Virus record (IMG/VR): IMGVR_UViG_3300048916_000152
Location: 1 to 40,739 of that record
DNA length: 40,739 bases
Strand: one strand, 5' to 3'
DNA from: a virus
Below the pieces are notes generated by a model. It was not told the DNA's origin. It saw only the letters and a list, made by a program, of their open reading frames with translations, and did not search any database. Numbering within the stretch: position 1 is the first letter of the stretch; every line of letters starts with the position of its first letter. This document shows positions 17,013-23,214 of the stretch, one piece after another. The translations under genes were made by a program, and so were the position numbers.

Positions 17013-17252
17013 TTAGTCGCCTTCCTTTGGATCAAATTCGTTGCAGCATCCTTCGGGTTCAACCGGCGCGAAGCCGTTCTTTGATCCGAGGTCTTTCTTT
17101 ACTGAGGCGTCGTCACAACCTTTTTTCGGCGTGAAGTGCTCGCAGTTCTCGCACTTGAATGGCCCGTTCTCGGGCGGCATGTATCCGACGATTGGAGTTC
17201 CCTCGTCACCGTCAGGCTCACCGAGTTTTACAAACGAGTCGGGCTTCTTCAT
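17013..17252 (-). CDS. Small Cys-rich protein
   Basis: The product has 79 residues. It has CENCEHF at 34-40, a single Cys near 46 and a Cys pair GCCNEF near the end, all in a hydrophilic acidic chain. The pattern suggests a metal-binding (zinc or iron-sulfur) module; similar small proteins occur in many phage late operons without a known role. The ATG at 17252 overlaps the glycosyltransferase stop by one base (TAATG). A longer upstream reading exists but would overlap that gene heavily. Confidence 0.6.
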   Translation of the reverse strand: MKKPDSFVKLGEPDGDEGTPIVGYMPPENGPFKCENCEHFTPKKGCDDASVKKDLGSKNGFAPVEPEGCCNEFDPKEGD

Positions 17253-18619
17253 TACTGCTCCTTGTGCGCGTACCATGCGCGCATGTCTTCGGGGCCGACA
17301 GCGTGCATGGTCACGGTGTTTTTCTTGAGTAGGCTCGGATCGAAACCGTTCGGGAAGAACCAGTGGTTTGCGAATCCCGGCCGGTGGCCGATGAGCATGG
17401 TCGGGTAGAAGTCTTGCTGTGACAGAATCTGCCACACGCTAACATCTTCAGCCCAATGCCCGGGGTCTTTCATCGCAGCGACGAACGGAAGAGCGCGCCG
17501 GGACATGATGTATCCGCAGCCGCCGCTCATTGAGTTGCCGTTCATGTAACCGCCGTACTCAGGCCGGTGCTTGAGAATCTCGGCGACCAGTCGGTCAACA
17601 TAGACCGCGGTGTCGTCGTCGCACTTGAAAACGTAATCGAAGTCGTGATCGATCGCGTACTGTGCGATGGCCTTCATCTTTAGGGAGAGACCAACGTAAT
17701 CATCGGGCGCGTCGAGAACGACCTCATCAGCCTTCGGATTGCAAGAAGGCGGGGCGGGTGTTCCGTAGAAGAACTTGGCTTCGACCCCTGAATGATTTGC
17801 CACGTCCTTCCACCACGTTTCACGAATCGCATCGATGCGACTGTCTGTGCCGCTGATGTGAACGCCGGGACGTGGCTCATTGACTGTGCCTGACTCGAAG
17901 TCGCCGTAGCTGGTTTTCCAGCAGACAGGGACCGCGATAAGAATCTTTGGGGGTTTCGCGAGCGGGGTTACCGCGCGCGAGCGGCCTTCGCCGAGGTGCT
18001 CAACGTGAGGCTCGTCGTCTGCCCACGCGATGTTGTAGCCGATGTCGAGGTACTTCTTTGAGATCAGCTTCTCGTGGTCGCAGCTTCCGAGGGAGTAGCT
18101 GACGTGCTTTCCGTAGGAGCCGCCGATGCGCTGGTAGTCGCCTTTGCGACGCAGGCCGGGATTCCAACTCAGCCCGCCCCAATACTCGCCCCAATAGGGC
18201 TGCGCGATCTTGAACGGGAAGCGCGGGTCCAGATGATACGGGTGGCACCACTCGTCGCCGCGTAGGCTGACAGTGGAGATGCCGGGGTACGCTTCAAGAA
18301 TCTCGAAGCTGCGCTTGATGAAGCCCGGGCGCACGAACTTCCAATCGTCTTCGCAGTGGAAGATCCATGGAGTCTCGACGTGGCTGTACGCTTCGTCGAT
18401 GGAGAACAGTTGACCGATGCGCTTGCCGTTCGGAATCCAGAGGACGCCGCCGAGCGCTGCGCGCATGCCGTCGATCCATGCAGGCATCGGCTTCGCGCTG
18501 TCTTCGATGATGATGGTTCGCGCGGGCTTCTCGTCGGCCATCTCGATGAAAGACTCGAGAGTCTCGCGCAGGAGGTCGTGCCGGTCACAGGATGTAACGA
18601 CGAGAGTGTAAGGACTCAT
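17252..18619 (-). CDS. Two-domain glycosyltransferase (GT2-like + GT31-like)
   Basis: The product has 455 residues from the ATG at 18619, which overlaps the protease stop by 4 bp (ATGA). A longer reading up to 18862 lies inside that gene and is not used. Residues 1-215 form a GT-A fold like family 2: TLVVTSCDRHDLLRETLESF at the start and the metal-binding acidic motif HCEDDW (88-93). Residues 225-455 resemble family 31 beta-1,3-glycosyltransferases: ILIAVPVCW, SRIDAIRETWW, KCDDDTAVYVDRL (DDD at 334-336) and GHWAEDVSVWQIL. It would transfer two sugars in sequence onto a virion protein, DNA base or host surface glycan; the acceptor is not visible. It sits between lysis and packaging genes. Confidence 0.8.
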   Translation of the reverse strand: MSPYTLVVTSCDRHDLLRETLESFIEMADEKPARTIIIEDSAKPMPAWIDGMRAALGGVLWIPNGKRIGQLFSIDEAYSHVETPWIFHCEDDWKFVRPGFIKRSFEILEAYPGISTVSLRGDEWCHPYHLDPRFPFKIAQPYWGEYWGGLSWNPGLRRKGDYQRIGGSYGKHVSYSLGSCDHEKLISKKYLDIGYNIAWADDEPHVEHLGEGRSRAVTPLAKPPKILIAVPVCWKTSYGDFESGTVNEPRPGVHISGTDSRIDAIRETWWKDVANHSGVEAKFFYGTPAPPSCNPKADEVVLDAPDDYVGLSLKMKAIAQYAIDHDFDYVFKCDDDTAVYVDRLVAEILKHRPEYGGYMNGNSMSGGCGYIMSRRALPFVAAMKDPGHWAEDVSVWQILSQQDFYPTMLIGHRPGFANHWFFPNGFDPSLLKKNTVTMHAVGPEDMRAWYAHKEQ

Positions 18620-18951
18620 AGGAGGGCGCGGTAGGAACGGAACTGACAGAGGCGAACGATTTCTTCGTCGAATGCTTTGCCGTGTGACTTCAGCTTTCGA
18701 CCAGAGGCCCACAGTTTGATGTGGACCATCTCGTGAATCAGGGTGAGGCGAGCCCAACCTTGTCTGCCGCCTTTCCAGAGCGTCCGACAGTGGGGGTTGA
18801 TGCGGATACCGAAGACGTCTTCGATCTGGTAAGTCTCGCCGTGAGCGGCACAGGCTTCCCAAACGAGTTGGACTTCGTCCGGTAGTTCGCCGCCGAAGAA
18901 CTCAGCGTTGTACTTGTTGTACCAACGCTTGAGCAGCGAATCGGAATACAC
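18616..18951 (-). CDS. SprT-like zinc metalloprotease
   Basis: The product has 111 residues. The active-site helix is LTLIHEMVHIKLW, with HExxH at 73-77 and a further candidate zinc ligand His90 in KSHGKAFDEE. An N-terminal helix RWYNKYNAEFFGGELP is the classic start of the SprT family, which in eukaryotes removes DNA-protein crosslinks. The phage version lacks a C-terminal zinc ribbon. It lies inside the lysis region, so it may act on virion, DNA-bound or envelope proteins. The protease assignment is firm; the substrate is unknown. Confidence 0.8.
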   Translation of the reverse strand: MYSDSLLKRWYNKYNAEFFGGELPDEVQLVWEACAAHGETYQIEDVFGIRINPHCRTLWKGGRQGWARLTLIHEMVHIKLWASGRKLKSHGKAFDEEIVRLCQFRSYRALL

Positions 18952-18954
18952 GGG

Positions 18955-19365
18955 CTAGTCCTTGTCTTTGAACTTCTCCACGGTGCGCGCCACGGTGTAG
19001 CCGAGGAATGCGTCGCGGAACAGTTCGGTGTAATCCTTCAGGTCGAGGGGCTGCATGTTGCCGCCGCCGAGGTGGTTCAACATCGGGAGGATCAGGTTCA
19101 GCGCGATGCAGGTCGTGATGACGTACAGGAAGTACGGCCGTGCGCGCCGGACGAACGTGTCGGTGCTCGACGTCTCGGTGCGAATGTTCTGACCGGCGAT
19201 GTCGTTCAGGCGAACCTCGAGGTCAGCGTCAGCCTTTACGGCTTCAGCTTGGAGGTCGGCGAGATGCGTCTCGTACTCGATCTTCTTCGTGGGATCGAGG
19301 TGGACAGCATCGATGATGTCCTTGATGCCGCCGCTGGTGAGTAGTCCGATGAGTTTCTGGAACAT
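18955..19365 (-). CDS. Holin (3TM / gene-transfer-agent type)
   Basis: The product has 136 residues. An N-terminal amphipathic region and a charged helix (KIEYETHLADLQAEAVKADA) are followed by RRARPYFLYVITTCIALNLI, a clear membrane segment at about 75-97. A second weaker hydrophobic stretch is near 115-128 and the tail is charged (EKFKDKD). This layout, especially RPYFLY after a polar helix, fits the 'Holin of 3TMs' family. It would make membrane lesions that time lysis. It overlaps the preceding membrane/coiled-coil gene by one base. Confidence 0.75.
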   Translation of the reverse strand: MFQKLIGLLTSGGIKDIIDAVHLDPTKKIEYETHLADLQAEAVKADADLEVRLNDIAGQNIRTETSSTDTFVRRARPYFLYVITTCIALNLILPMLNHLGGGNMQPLDLKDYTELFRDAFLGYTVARTVEKFKDKD

Positions 19366-19598
19366 TACTGCACGAGCCTTTTCACTTCATCTTTCACTTC
19401 GTTCACCGCTTTCGCCTCGAGAGCGCTGAGGCGCTGGTGCATGTGCTGGAAGTTGTTCTGCGCGATCTGGGCGAGGGCGGCGACGTGCTGTTTCGCGAGT
19501 CGGCCTTCGTTGATGATCCAGCTACCGGACAGAACGCCGAGGGCGAACCCAAGGGTGATTGCGAACGTGACTAACAGGAAAATGAGTTGCGGGGTCAT
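19365..19598 (-). CDS. Membrane-anchored coiled-coil protein (lysis accessory, Rz/antiholin-like)
   Basis: The product has 77 residues. One N-terminal transmembrane segment (LIFLLVTFAITLGFALGVL) is followed by a helical heptad region (AALAQIAQNNFQHMHQRLSA and on to the C-terminus). This is the topology of inner-membrane spanins or of antiholins. It lies between the DUF5675 protein and the holin and overlaps both by a few bases. Together with the lipoprotein at 20362-20559 it could form a two-part spanin; that pairing is inference. Confidence 0.6.
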   Translation of the reverse strand: MTPQLIFLLVTFAITLGFALGVLSGSWIINEGRLAKQHVAALAQIAQNNFQHMHQRLSALEAKAVNEVKDEVKRLVQ

Positions 19599-20059
19599 GC
19601 TTTCTCCTCGTTGATGATCGTTACTTCAGAAGGTTCGCGAATTTCCCACTTGGGGTCATCCGGTGTGTGGCCCTCAGCCGGTACGGCGAGCTTGGCCCAC
19701 AGCATCGCGAGAGCGACGCGGCTGTTCAGCACTTCGTCGGTGGCGCGATTGGTTCCTACAAGAATGCAGCCTTCGGTGTCGGCGTCGGTGTTGCCGGAGT
19801 GGATGCGAATGCCGCCGAACCCGGGAACGTCGAGCAGGTGGAACATCCAGCGCTTGAACCGGACGGACCAATCGATCACCAGCTTGTAGGTGCCGACGGG
19901 TATCGCGGTCTTCCCTGCTACCTTCCACTCGCTCACCGGCGCGCCGGGGATCTCCCGGTTCTTGTCCTCAAGCGTGAAGCAGAAGAACTGACCGTCGATG
20001 GTCAGCTTGCCGATGCTTGAGTTGTCGGTGAATACGAGTCGCCGGATTTCGATGTTCAC
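19595..20059 (-). CDS. DUF5675 protein, candidate cell-wall enzyme
   Basis: The product has 154 residues. It opens with a strand-rich EIRRLVFTDNSSIGKLTIDG and FFCFTLED, then GTYKLVIDWS, and carries the signature RIHSGNTDADTEGCILVG with His87 and Cys98. The His...GC spacing recalls L,D-transpeptidase catalytic loops, and such proteins are frequent in phage lysis cassettes. It has no signal peptide, so it would need the holin to reach the wall. The start is GTG, overlapping the stop of the 51-aa gene as GTGA. Family membership is fairly clear; activity is inferred. Confidence 0.7.
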   Translation of the reverse strand: MNIEIRRLVFTDNSSIGKLTIDGQFFCFTLEDKNREIPGAPVSEWKVAGKTAIPVGTYKLVIDWSVRFKRWMFHLLDVPGFGGIRIHSGNTDADTEGCILVGTNRATDEVLNSRVALAMLWAKLAVPAEGHTPDDPKWEIREPSEVTIINEEKA

Positions 20060-20211
20060 TTCTTACGATCCTTCAGGCGAGCGACGCCGTGCTCGAGCAG
20101 GTTCTTCTTGCGTGAGTTCTTGCTGATGCCGAAGCTGTCACGCGATTCCCCGCGCTTCGTGCTCGGCACGCAGTTCATGAGACCGGCGATGGTGGAGATC
20201 TGATTGAACAT
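20056..20211 (-). CDS. 51-aa basic protein
   Basis: The product has 51 residues. It starts MFNQISTIAGLMNCVPSTKR and ends in a Lys/Arg-rich helix (SRKKNLLEHGVARLKDRKK). It has no known motif. The stop overlaps the GTG start of the DUF5675 gene (GTGA), which supports translation. The ATG lacks a clear ribosome site. A DNA- or RNA-binding role is possible from charge alone. Confidence 0.45.
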   Translation of the reverse strand: MFNQISTIAGLMNCVPSTKRGESRDSFGISKNSRKKNLLEHGVARLKDRKK

Positions 20212-20280
20212 AAATTTGTGGGGGCTTTGGCTCACGCACTAGGTGCCCCCTGTACCTCTCTGGTGGTGTTCATCAGAGAC

Positions 20281-20355
20281 TGGTGGACCGGCAGGGACTT
20301 GAACCCTGAACCTCCGAGGTGCAAGCTCGGCGCTCTCCATTGGAGCTACAGGCCC
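20281..20355 (-). tRNA. tRNA-Ala-like (anticodon TGC)
   Basis: Read on the minus strand: anticodon stem CCGAG/CTCGG with loop CTTGCAC (TGC at 34-36), T-arm CAGGG-TTCAAGT-CCCTG, D-arm GCTC/GAGC and encoded CCA. The acceptor stem GGGCCTG/CCGGTCC has one mismatch and one G-U. It would decode GCA and other alanine codons if charged as Ala. Confidence 0.75.
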
Positions 20356-20361
20356 AAATAT

Positions 20362-20559
20362 TTACTGGTCCTTCTCGTCGAGCGGAAGGACTTTGACTTC
20401 GTACGTCTTGCCGTCGCGCTGACACAGCGACGTGGTCTCGCGCGTCTTAACGTCAACCGCTACGAGCGAGCAGACTTGGTGAGTCGGCGTCGTGATGGCG
20501 TGCTTCTTTGCAGCGCAGCCGGTCAGAAACAAGAGCGCGATGGCGAGAGTCGTTCGCAT
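20362..20559 (-). CDS. Small lipoprotein (outer-membrane spanin-like)
   Basis: The product has 65 residues from the ATG at 20559, two bases after the HNH stop. The signal peptide MRTTLAIALLFLTGC ends in a lipobox (LTGC), so the mature protein starts with a lipidated Cys. The mature chain is about 50 residues and polar. A small lipoprotein near lysis genes suggests an o-spanin that would pair with an inner-membrane partner such as the 77-aa protein and fuse the two membranes. This implies a diderm host. The spanin role is inferred. Confidence 0.65.
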   Translation of the reverse strand: MRTTLAIALLFLTGCAAKKHAITTPTHQVCSLVAVDVKTRETTSLCQRDGKTYEVKVLPLDEKDQ

Positions 20560-20561
20560 GT

Positions 20562-20963
20562 TCAGAACTTTCCAGCGAGCCACGCGCCGCCGGCGGCGAG
20601 CCGCGCGAGCACGTTCGTTCGCATGTAGTCACTCTGCGTATTCAAGAACGCGAGGAGCGCTTGGTATTCGGTATCGAGCAGGGCGTGCTTGCGTCGATTG
20701 CAGGACGTGCAGATCGGGTAGTTGTTCGTCAGCGTCCAAGTGCCGCCGCGTGCAAGCGGCGTGGTGTGGTCTACCTGAAACCCCTTGGGGGTCAGGCGCA
20801 CCGAGCAGAAGTAACAGGGCTGCTCGATCAGTGGAACCATGTACGCCAGAAACTCATCGACGCTGTACGGGACGACGTCACCGTACTTCTTTGCCCTTGT
20901 CTTCTGGCTCGAGTAGATCGCGCGGAGGCGCTTGCGAGTTCTTTCGAGCAGGGCTGGCGTCAT
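20562..20963 (-). CDS. HNH endonuclease
   Basis: The product has 133 residues. The zinc-bound beta-beta-alpha-metal nuclease core is visible: PCYFC (Cys50, Cys53), QVDHTTPLARGG (Asp65-His66), the central Asn at 80-81, and ICTSCNRRK (Cys85, Cys88, Asn89). In phages such enzymes often help packaging or are free-standing homing nucleases. It is the first gene of the late minus-strand operon. The ATG lacks a Shine-Dalgarno: the leader is pyrimidine-rich and carries a 13-bp inverted repeat 13 bases upstream. Confidence 0.85.
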   Translation of the reverse strand: MTPALLERTRKRLRAIYSSQKTRAKKYGDVVPYSVDEFLAYMVPLIEQPCYFCSVRLTPKGFQVDHTTPLARGGTWTLTNNYPICTSCNRRKHALLDTEYQALLAFLNTQSDYMRTNVLARLAAGGAWLAGKF

Positions 20964-20975
20964 AGGTGGAGGAGA

Positions 20976-21023
20976 TAGCGGGGGAGACTGGCGGGACCGG
21001 GGAGGCGGTGGTCTCCCCCGCTA
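20976..21023. promoter_or_regulatory. 13-bp perfect inverted repeat in the late-operon leader
   Basis: Arms TAGCGGGGGAGAC (20976-20988) and its exact complement at 21011-21023 enclose a 22-base GC-rich loop. It sits 13 bases before the first late gene. It could be an RNA hairpin (terminator-like without a T-run, or an antitermination element) or a protein-binding dyad. Confidence 0.6.
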
Positions 21024-21136
21024 GGGGCGGTTTTACTTTTGACTTCTCAGCGCTCAGTTGTAAGTGTCTCGCGCGAAAGGCCGAAAACCGCGAAAAGGCC
21101 AAAGATCGAAGAGCCCTACGAGGCGAGGACTCTTTG

Positions 21137-21185
21137 ATTGACCGTGCGTGAGTGCGTTTGCATGCGGCACGCACAGGGCGTCAAT
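21137..21185. terminator. Imperfect nested hairpin between mini-protein gene and late operon
   Basis: ATTGAC (21137-21142) pairs with GTCAAT (21180-21185). Inside it GTGCGTG (21144-21150) pairs with CACGCAC (21168-21174). It lies 5 bases after the stop of the 32-aa gene at 21190-21288. No T-run follows, so it may be a factor-dependent terminator or an RNA end. Confidence 0.4.
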
Positions 21186-21189
21186 CGTT

Positions 21190-21288
21190 TCACTTCACGA
21201 ACAGTTGAAGTATCTCGACGATGGTGGTGCAGATCAGGTAGGCGAGGATGACCGTCACTACCGGATGACTTCCCATGAACTTGAACAT
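21190..21288 (-). CDS. 32-aa membrane peptide coupled to upstream gene
   Basis: The product has 32 residues: a short polar start (MFKFMGSHP) and then one membrane helix (VVTVILAYLICTTIVEILQL) ending in Lys. The ATG overlaps the previous stop as TAATG, exactly as for the peptide at 16569-16664. It is likely made together with the 89-aa protein. The function is unknown. Confidence 0.5.
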   Translation of the reverse strand: MFKFMGSHPVVTVILAYLICTTIVEILQLFVK

Positions 21289-21557
21289 TAGGCGGCGTCC
21301 TCGATCATGCGGACTGCGTTGTCCCACGAGCCGTTCCAACCTTGGTCGGCGGGCACCCTGCGTTGTTCGCGGGTGCCGTGGTTGCCGATGGTTGGTTTGT
21401 GGAAACGCTGATGGCTACCAGCCAGCGACGGGTTGATCTCGTTCGTGTCGCAGTAGAAGTGTTCGAAGTCGCGCGTGTTCGTGTTGCCGACGCGCGCGCT
21501 GAACGCTAGGTAGCTGTCGAAAGCCCGTTGATCGTGTGAGGTCTGGAACCCTTGCAT
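21288..21557 (-). CDS. Hypothetical protein, probably leaderless
   Basis: The product has 89 residues and is not recognised. It is polar and rich in His, Asn, Arg and Asp, with SYLAFSARVGNTNTRDFEHF in the middle. A promoter (TTGACT, 18 bases, GATACT) ends 7 bases before the ATG at 21557, so the message should start at or one base before that codon. The in-frame ATG at 21593 would lie inside the promoter. It has its own promoter, opposite to the early operon, which makes it a candidate lysogeny or establishment gene. Confidence 0.6.
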   Translation of the reverse strand: MQGFQTSHDQRAFDSYLAFSARVGNTNTRDFEHFYCDTNEINPSLAGSHQRFHKPTIGNHGTREQRRVPADQGWNGSWDNAVRMIEDAA

Positions 21558-21594
21558 GAGTAGAAGTATCCCACTATCTCGTGATTTAGTCAAG
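21558..21594 (-). promoter_or_regulatory. Promoter for the 89-aa gene
   Basis: On the minus strand the -35 is TTGACT (21594-21589), the spacer is 18 bases and the -10 is GATACT (21570-21565). The ATG follows 7 bases later, leaving no room for a leader. The spacer contains ATCACG, a half-site also present near other promoters of this phage. Confidence 0.6.
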
Positions 21595-21852
21595 GGTTTG
21601 AGCGACGTAATTTAAACGTGTGGAAAAGCCGCGCCAAACATGGGTCGAATGTGATCCTGCGTTTTCGGCTATGCAGGGTGCAGGGGCGGGAGGGGCTGGG
21701 GGGAGCCCGCCCCCGGCTCCCCGAAATCCGAAAGCATGCTCTAAGCCGCTGAAAACAGAGGAGTTATGCCGATCTCTTGCTTTTAAGAACAGTCGTTGGC
21801 TATCGGGCCCGGGCAGGTCTCGGGTACCCGGGCCCGCGTCATTCGGGCCGAT

Positions 21853-21871
21853 GGCTACAGTATAGCTACAG
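21853..21871 (+). repeat. GCTACAG direct repeats, 11 bp apart
   Basis: Two copies of GCTACAG spaced by one helical turn (GCTACAG at 21854 and again at 21865). The same pair with the same spacing occurs beside attP at 37356-37376. Confidence 0.6.
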
Positions 21872-21973
21872 ATTCCCTCTAAGTCGTTGATTCTTTAGGT
21901 GATTACCTTGGATTAAATATCCGATGCAGTTCCTGCCTGTGGAAAACTAGTGCCGCATTTTGTCATGTAACTT

Positions 21974-21998
21974 TATCACGTTTGTTTTGTGCGTGATA
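21974..21998. promoter_or_regulatory. Operator-like dyad upstream of the early promoter
   Basis: TATCACG (21974-21980) and CGTGATA (21992-21998) form a perfect 7-bp inverted repeat with an 11-base spacer, 20 bases before the early promoter -35. CGTGATA or close forms also occur at the promoters near 21580 and 31661. It is a plausible binding site for the phage repressor. Confidence 0.5.
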
Positions 21999-22017
21999 CA
22001 GGTGACAATCTTTGTCG

Positions 22018-22052
22018 TTGACGAGACTAAGTCACGTCACTAGATTACATGC
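22018..22052 (+). promoter_or_regulatory. Early promoter, leaderless
   Basis: The -35 is TTGACG (22018-22023), the spacer is 17 bases and the -10 is TAGATT (22041-22046). The seventh base after the -10 is the A of the ATG at 22053. The transcript should therefore start at the codon itself. There is no ribosome site. Confidence 0.6.
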
Positions 22053-22793
22053 ATGGCACACACAAACCGCAAACCTGCAAACTATCGGTCTCTGCTCACA
22101 GTGGAGAACGCGAAAACAATCAAGGGCGAATCACTTGGATATCTGACGGGTATCCTGTACCTCGCACCTGCTAACGAATCGGGCGTGATGAACACCTGCC
22201 CGATGGCAACGGCAGGCTGTAAAGCAGACTGCCTCTTCACTGCTGGCCGCGGCCGGTTCGATTCAGTTCGGAATGCGCGCATAGCGAAAACCCTCTTCTA
22301 CGTTAACAGCCGCGAAGCTTTCATTGAATCGCTTCGCTTCGATATCGCCAAGCTTGCGCGCGATGCTGCAAAGCAAGGTCTGCTGCCCGCCGTGCGTATC
22401 AATGGCACGTCTGATATCGCCAAGCTTGCGATGCAGATGGCCGCTGAGTTTCCCACTGTCCAGTTCTATGACTACACGAAACTCCCCAAGGCATGGCTAC
22501 GCACTGCCTACAACTATTCGCTGACGTTCTCTCACAGTGGCGAAAACCTAGATGACTGCTTGGAAGCTTTGCGCCACTGCATAAACGTGGCAGTGGTTTT
22601 TGACACGCGTCGCGCGCAGGAACTACCCAAGCAGTGGCATGGATTCGAAGTTATAGACGGCGATGCTCACGACTTGCGGTTTCTGGATTCGCGCGGCGTC
22701 GTTGTCGGATTGCGCGCTAAGGGCGATGCGAAAAAAGACACCACTAGCGGTTTCGTGGTCTCAGTCGCTTCGCTGGTAGCTGCCCGGGCCTAG
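22053..22793 (+). CDS. GP88-family phage protein
   Basis: The product has 246 residues. The N-terminal pattern NAKTIKGESLGYLTG, the Cys cluster CPMATAGCKADCLFTAGRGRF (about 49-69) and the conserved NGTSDI (about 116-121) match the GP88-like family, common in actinobacterial and soil phages. The biochemical role is not established. It heads the early operon behind a leaderless promoter. Its TAG stop supplies the first base (22793) of the first hammerhead ribozyme. Confidence 0.75.
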   Translation: MAHTNRKPANYRSLLTVENAKTIKGESLGYLTGILYLAPANESGVMNTCPMATAGCKADCLFTAGRGRFDSVRNARIAKTLFYVNSREAFIESLRFDIAKLARDAAKQGLLPAVRINGTSDIAKLAMQMAAEFPTVQFYDYTKLPKAWLRTAYNYSLTFSHSGENLDDCLEALRHCINVAVVFDTRRAQELPKQWHGFEVIDGDAHDLRFLDSRGVVVGLRAKGDAKKDTTSGFVVSVASLVAARA

Positions 22794-22858
22794 GTCGAAA
22801 CGCGCGCCTAGAGATCGACGGGCGTGCGTCTAGCCGTTATGCGGCTACTGAGGAGACC
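22793..22858 (+). ncRNA. Type II hammerhead ribozyme, copy A
   Basis: Order 5' to 3': stem II strand GGTC (22793-22796); GAAA (22797-22800); stem III of 8 bp (22801-22808 with 22821-22828, one G-U); T22829 and C22830, the cleavage base; stem I of 6 bp (22831-22836 with 22842-22847, loop TTATG); CTGAGGA (22848-22854); stem II strand GACC (22855-22858). All conserved hammerhead core bases are present (CUGANGA, GAAA, UH). Predicted cut is after 22830. AGGAG within the core is the ribosome site for the ATG at 22861. Confidence 0.93.
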
Positions 22859-22860
22859 AC

Positions 22861-23154
22861 ATGCAGAAGAACGACGTACAGGAACGGGAATTAAAGCGGG
22901 CCATAGCCAAGGCAGTTAGGACAGGCGAATCCCGAATCAATGCGGCACTGGCCCGCTACTACCTACTGACGCGCTACGGCGTGCAGATGGATGAGCACGA
23001 AGAGGGCGTGAGCCTGATGCAGCGGTATCACGACGGATATTTCACTGACGTGCAGTTTGGGGATATCGACTGGCCGAACGCCACGGAAAACTTTGCGGAA
23101 TCAATCGACAGTTTCATCGGGCGTCGGCGTGCGTGGCGCTTCTGGAGTAACTAG
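22861..23154 (+). CDS. Early protein of unknown function, ribozyme-spaced operon
   Basis: The product has 97 residues, mainly helical (RELKRAIAKAVRTGESRINA, then a Tyr-rich ARYYLLTRYGVQMDEHEEG). The C-terminus is basic and Trp-rich. No family is recognised. It is preceded by ribozyme copy A, whose core supplies AGGAG five bases from the ATG, and followed by copy B, whose GGTC begins in its TAG stop. Early phage proteins of this size often modify host functions; nothing specific can be read here. Confidence 0.7.
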   Translation: MQKNDVQERELKRAIAKAVRTGESRINAALARYYLLTRYGVQMDEHEEGVSLMQRYHDGYFTDVQFGDIDWPNATENFAESIDSFIGRRRAWRFWSN

Positions 23155-23211
23155 GTCGAAACATGGCGTGCGCGCGCCATGTCTGCGGGTTAGGCCCGCA
23201 CTGAGGAGACC
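23154..23211 (+). ncRNA. Type II hammerhead ribozyme, copy B
   Basis: GGTC (23154-23157); GAAA (23158-23161); stem III of 7 bp (23162-23168 with 23175-23181, loop TGCGCG); T23182 and C23183; stem I of 6 bp (23184-23189 with 23195-23200, loop TTAGG); CTGAGGA (23201-23207); GACC (23208-23211). Predicted cut is after 23183. The stems differ in sequence from copy A but pair equally well. AGGAG lies 6 bases before the ATG at 23215. Confidence 0.93.
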
Positions 23212-23214
23212 ACC

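Larger units (their letters stand above)
21594..22052. other. Noncoding control region with G-runs, hairpins and repeats
   Basis: About 460 bases without a convincing gene lie between divergent transcription units. It holds a G-rich tract (21676-21703, five runs of three or more G), a hairpin of 8 bp (21700-21707 with 21715-21722), a hairpin of 10 bp (CGGGCCCGGG 21804-21813 with its complement 21827-21836), a direct-repeat pair GCTACAG at 21854-21871, an AT-richer stretch, and an operator-like dyad and promoter at the right end. The features suit a regulatory and possibly replication-control region. Confidence 0.6.

Noticed and set aside
18620-18862. Longer N-terminus for the glycosyltransferase
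   Set aside because: The extra 81 residues are Arg/Pro-rich shadow of the SprT-like gene; the ATG at 18619 overlaps that gene's stop in the usual ATGA form.
21039-21066. Plus-strand promoter-like string TTGACT-N16-TAAGTG
   Set aside because: It would read antisense into the 21.2-21.6 kb genes with no plus-strand gene nearby; the -10 is weak.
21620-21865. 81-codon plus-strand frame in the central control region
   Set aside because: Low-complexity Gly/Pro/Ala/Ser composition, no ribosome site, and it runs through hairpins and the repeat pair.
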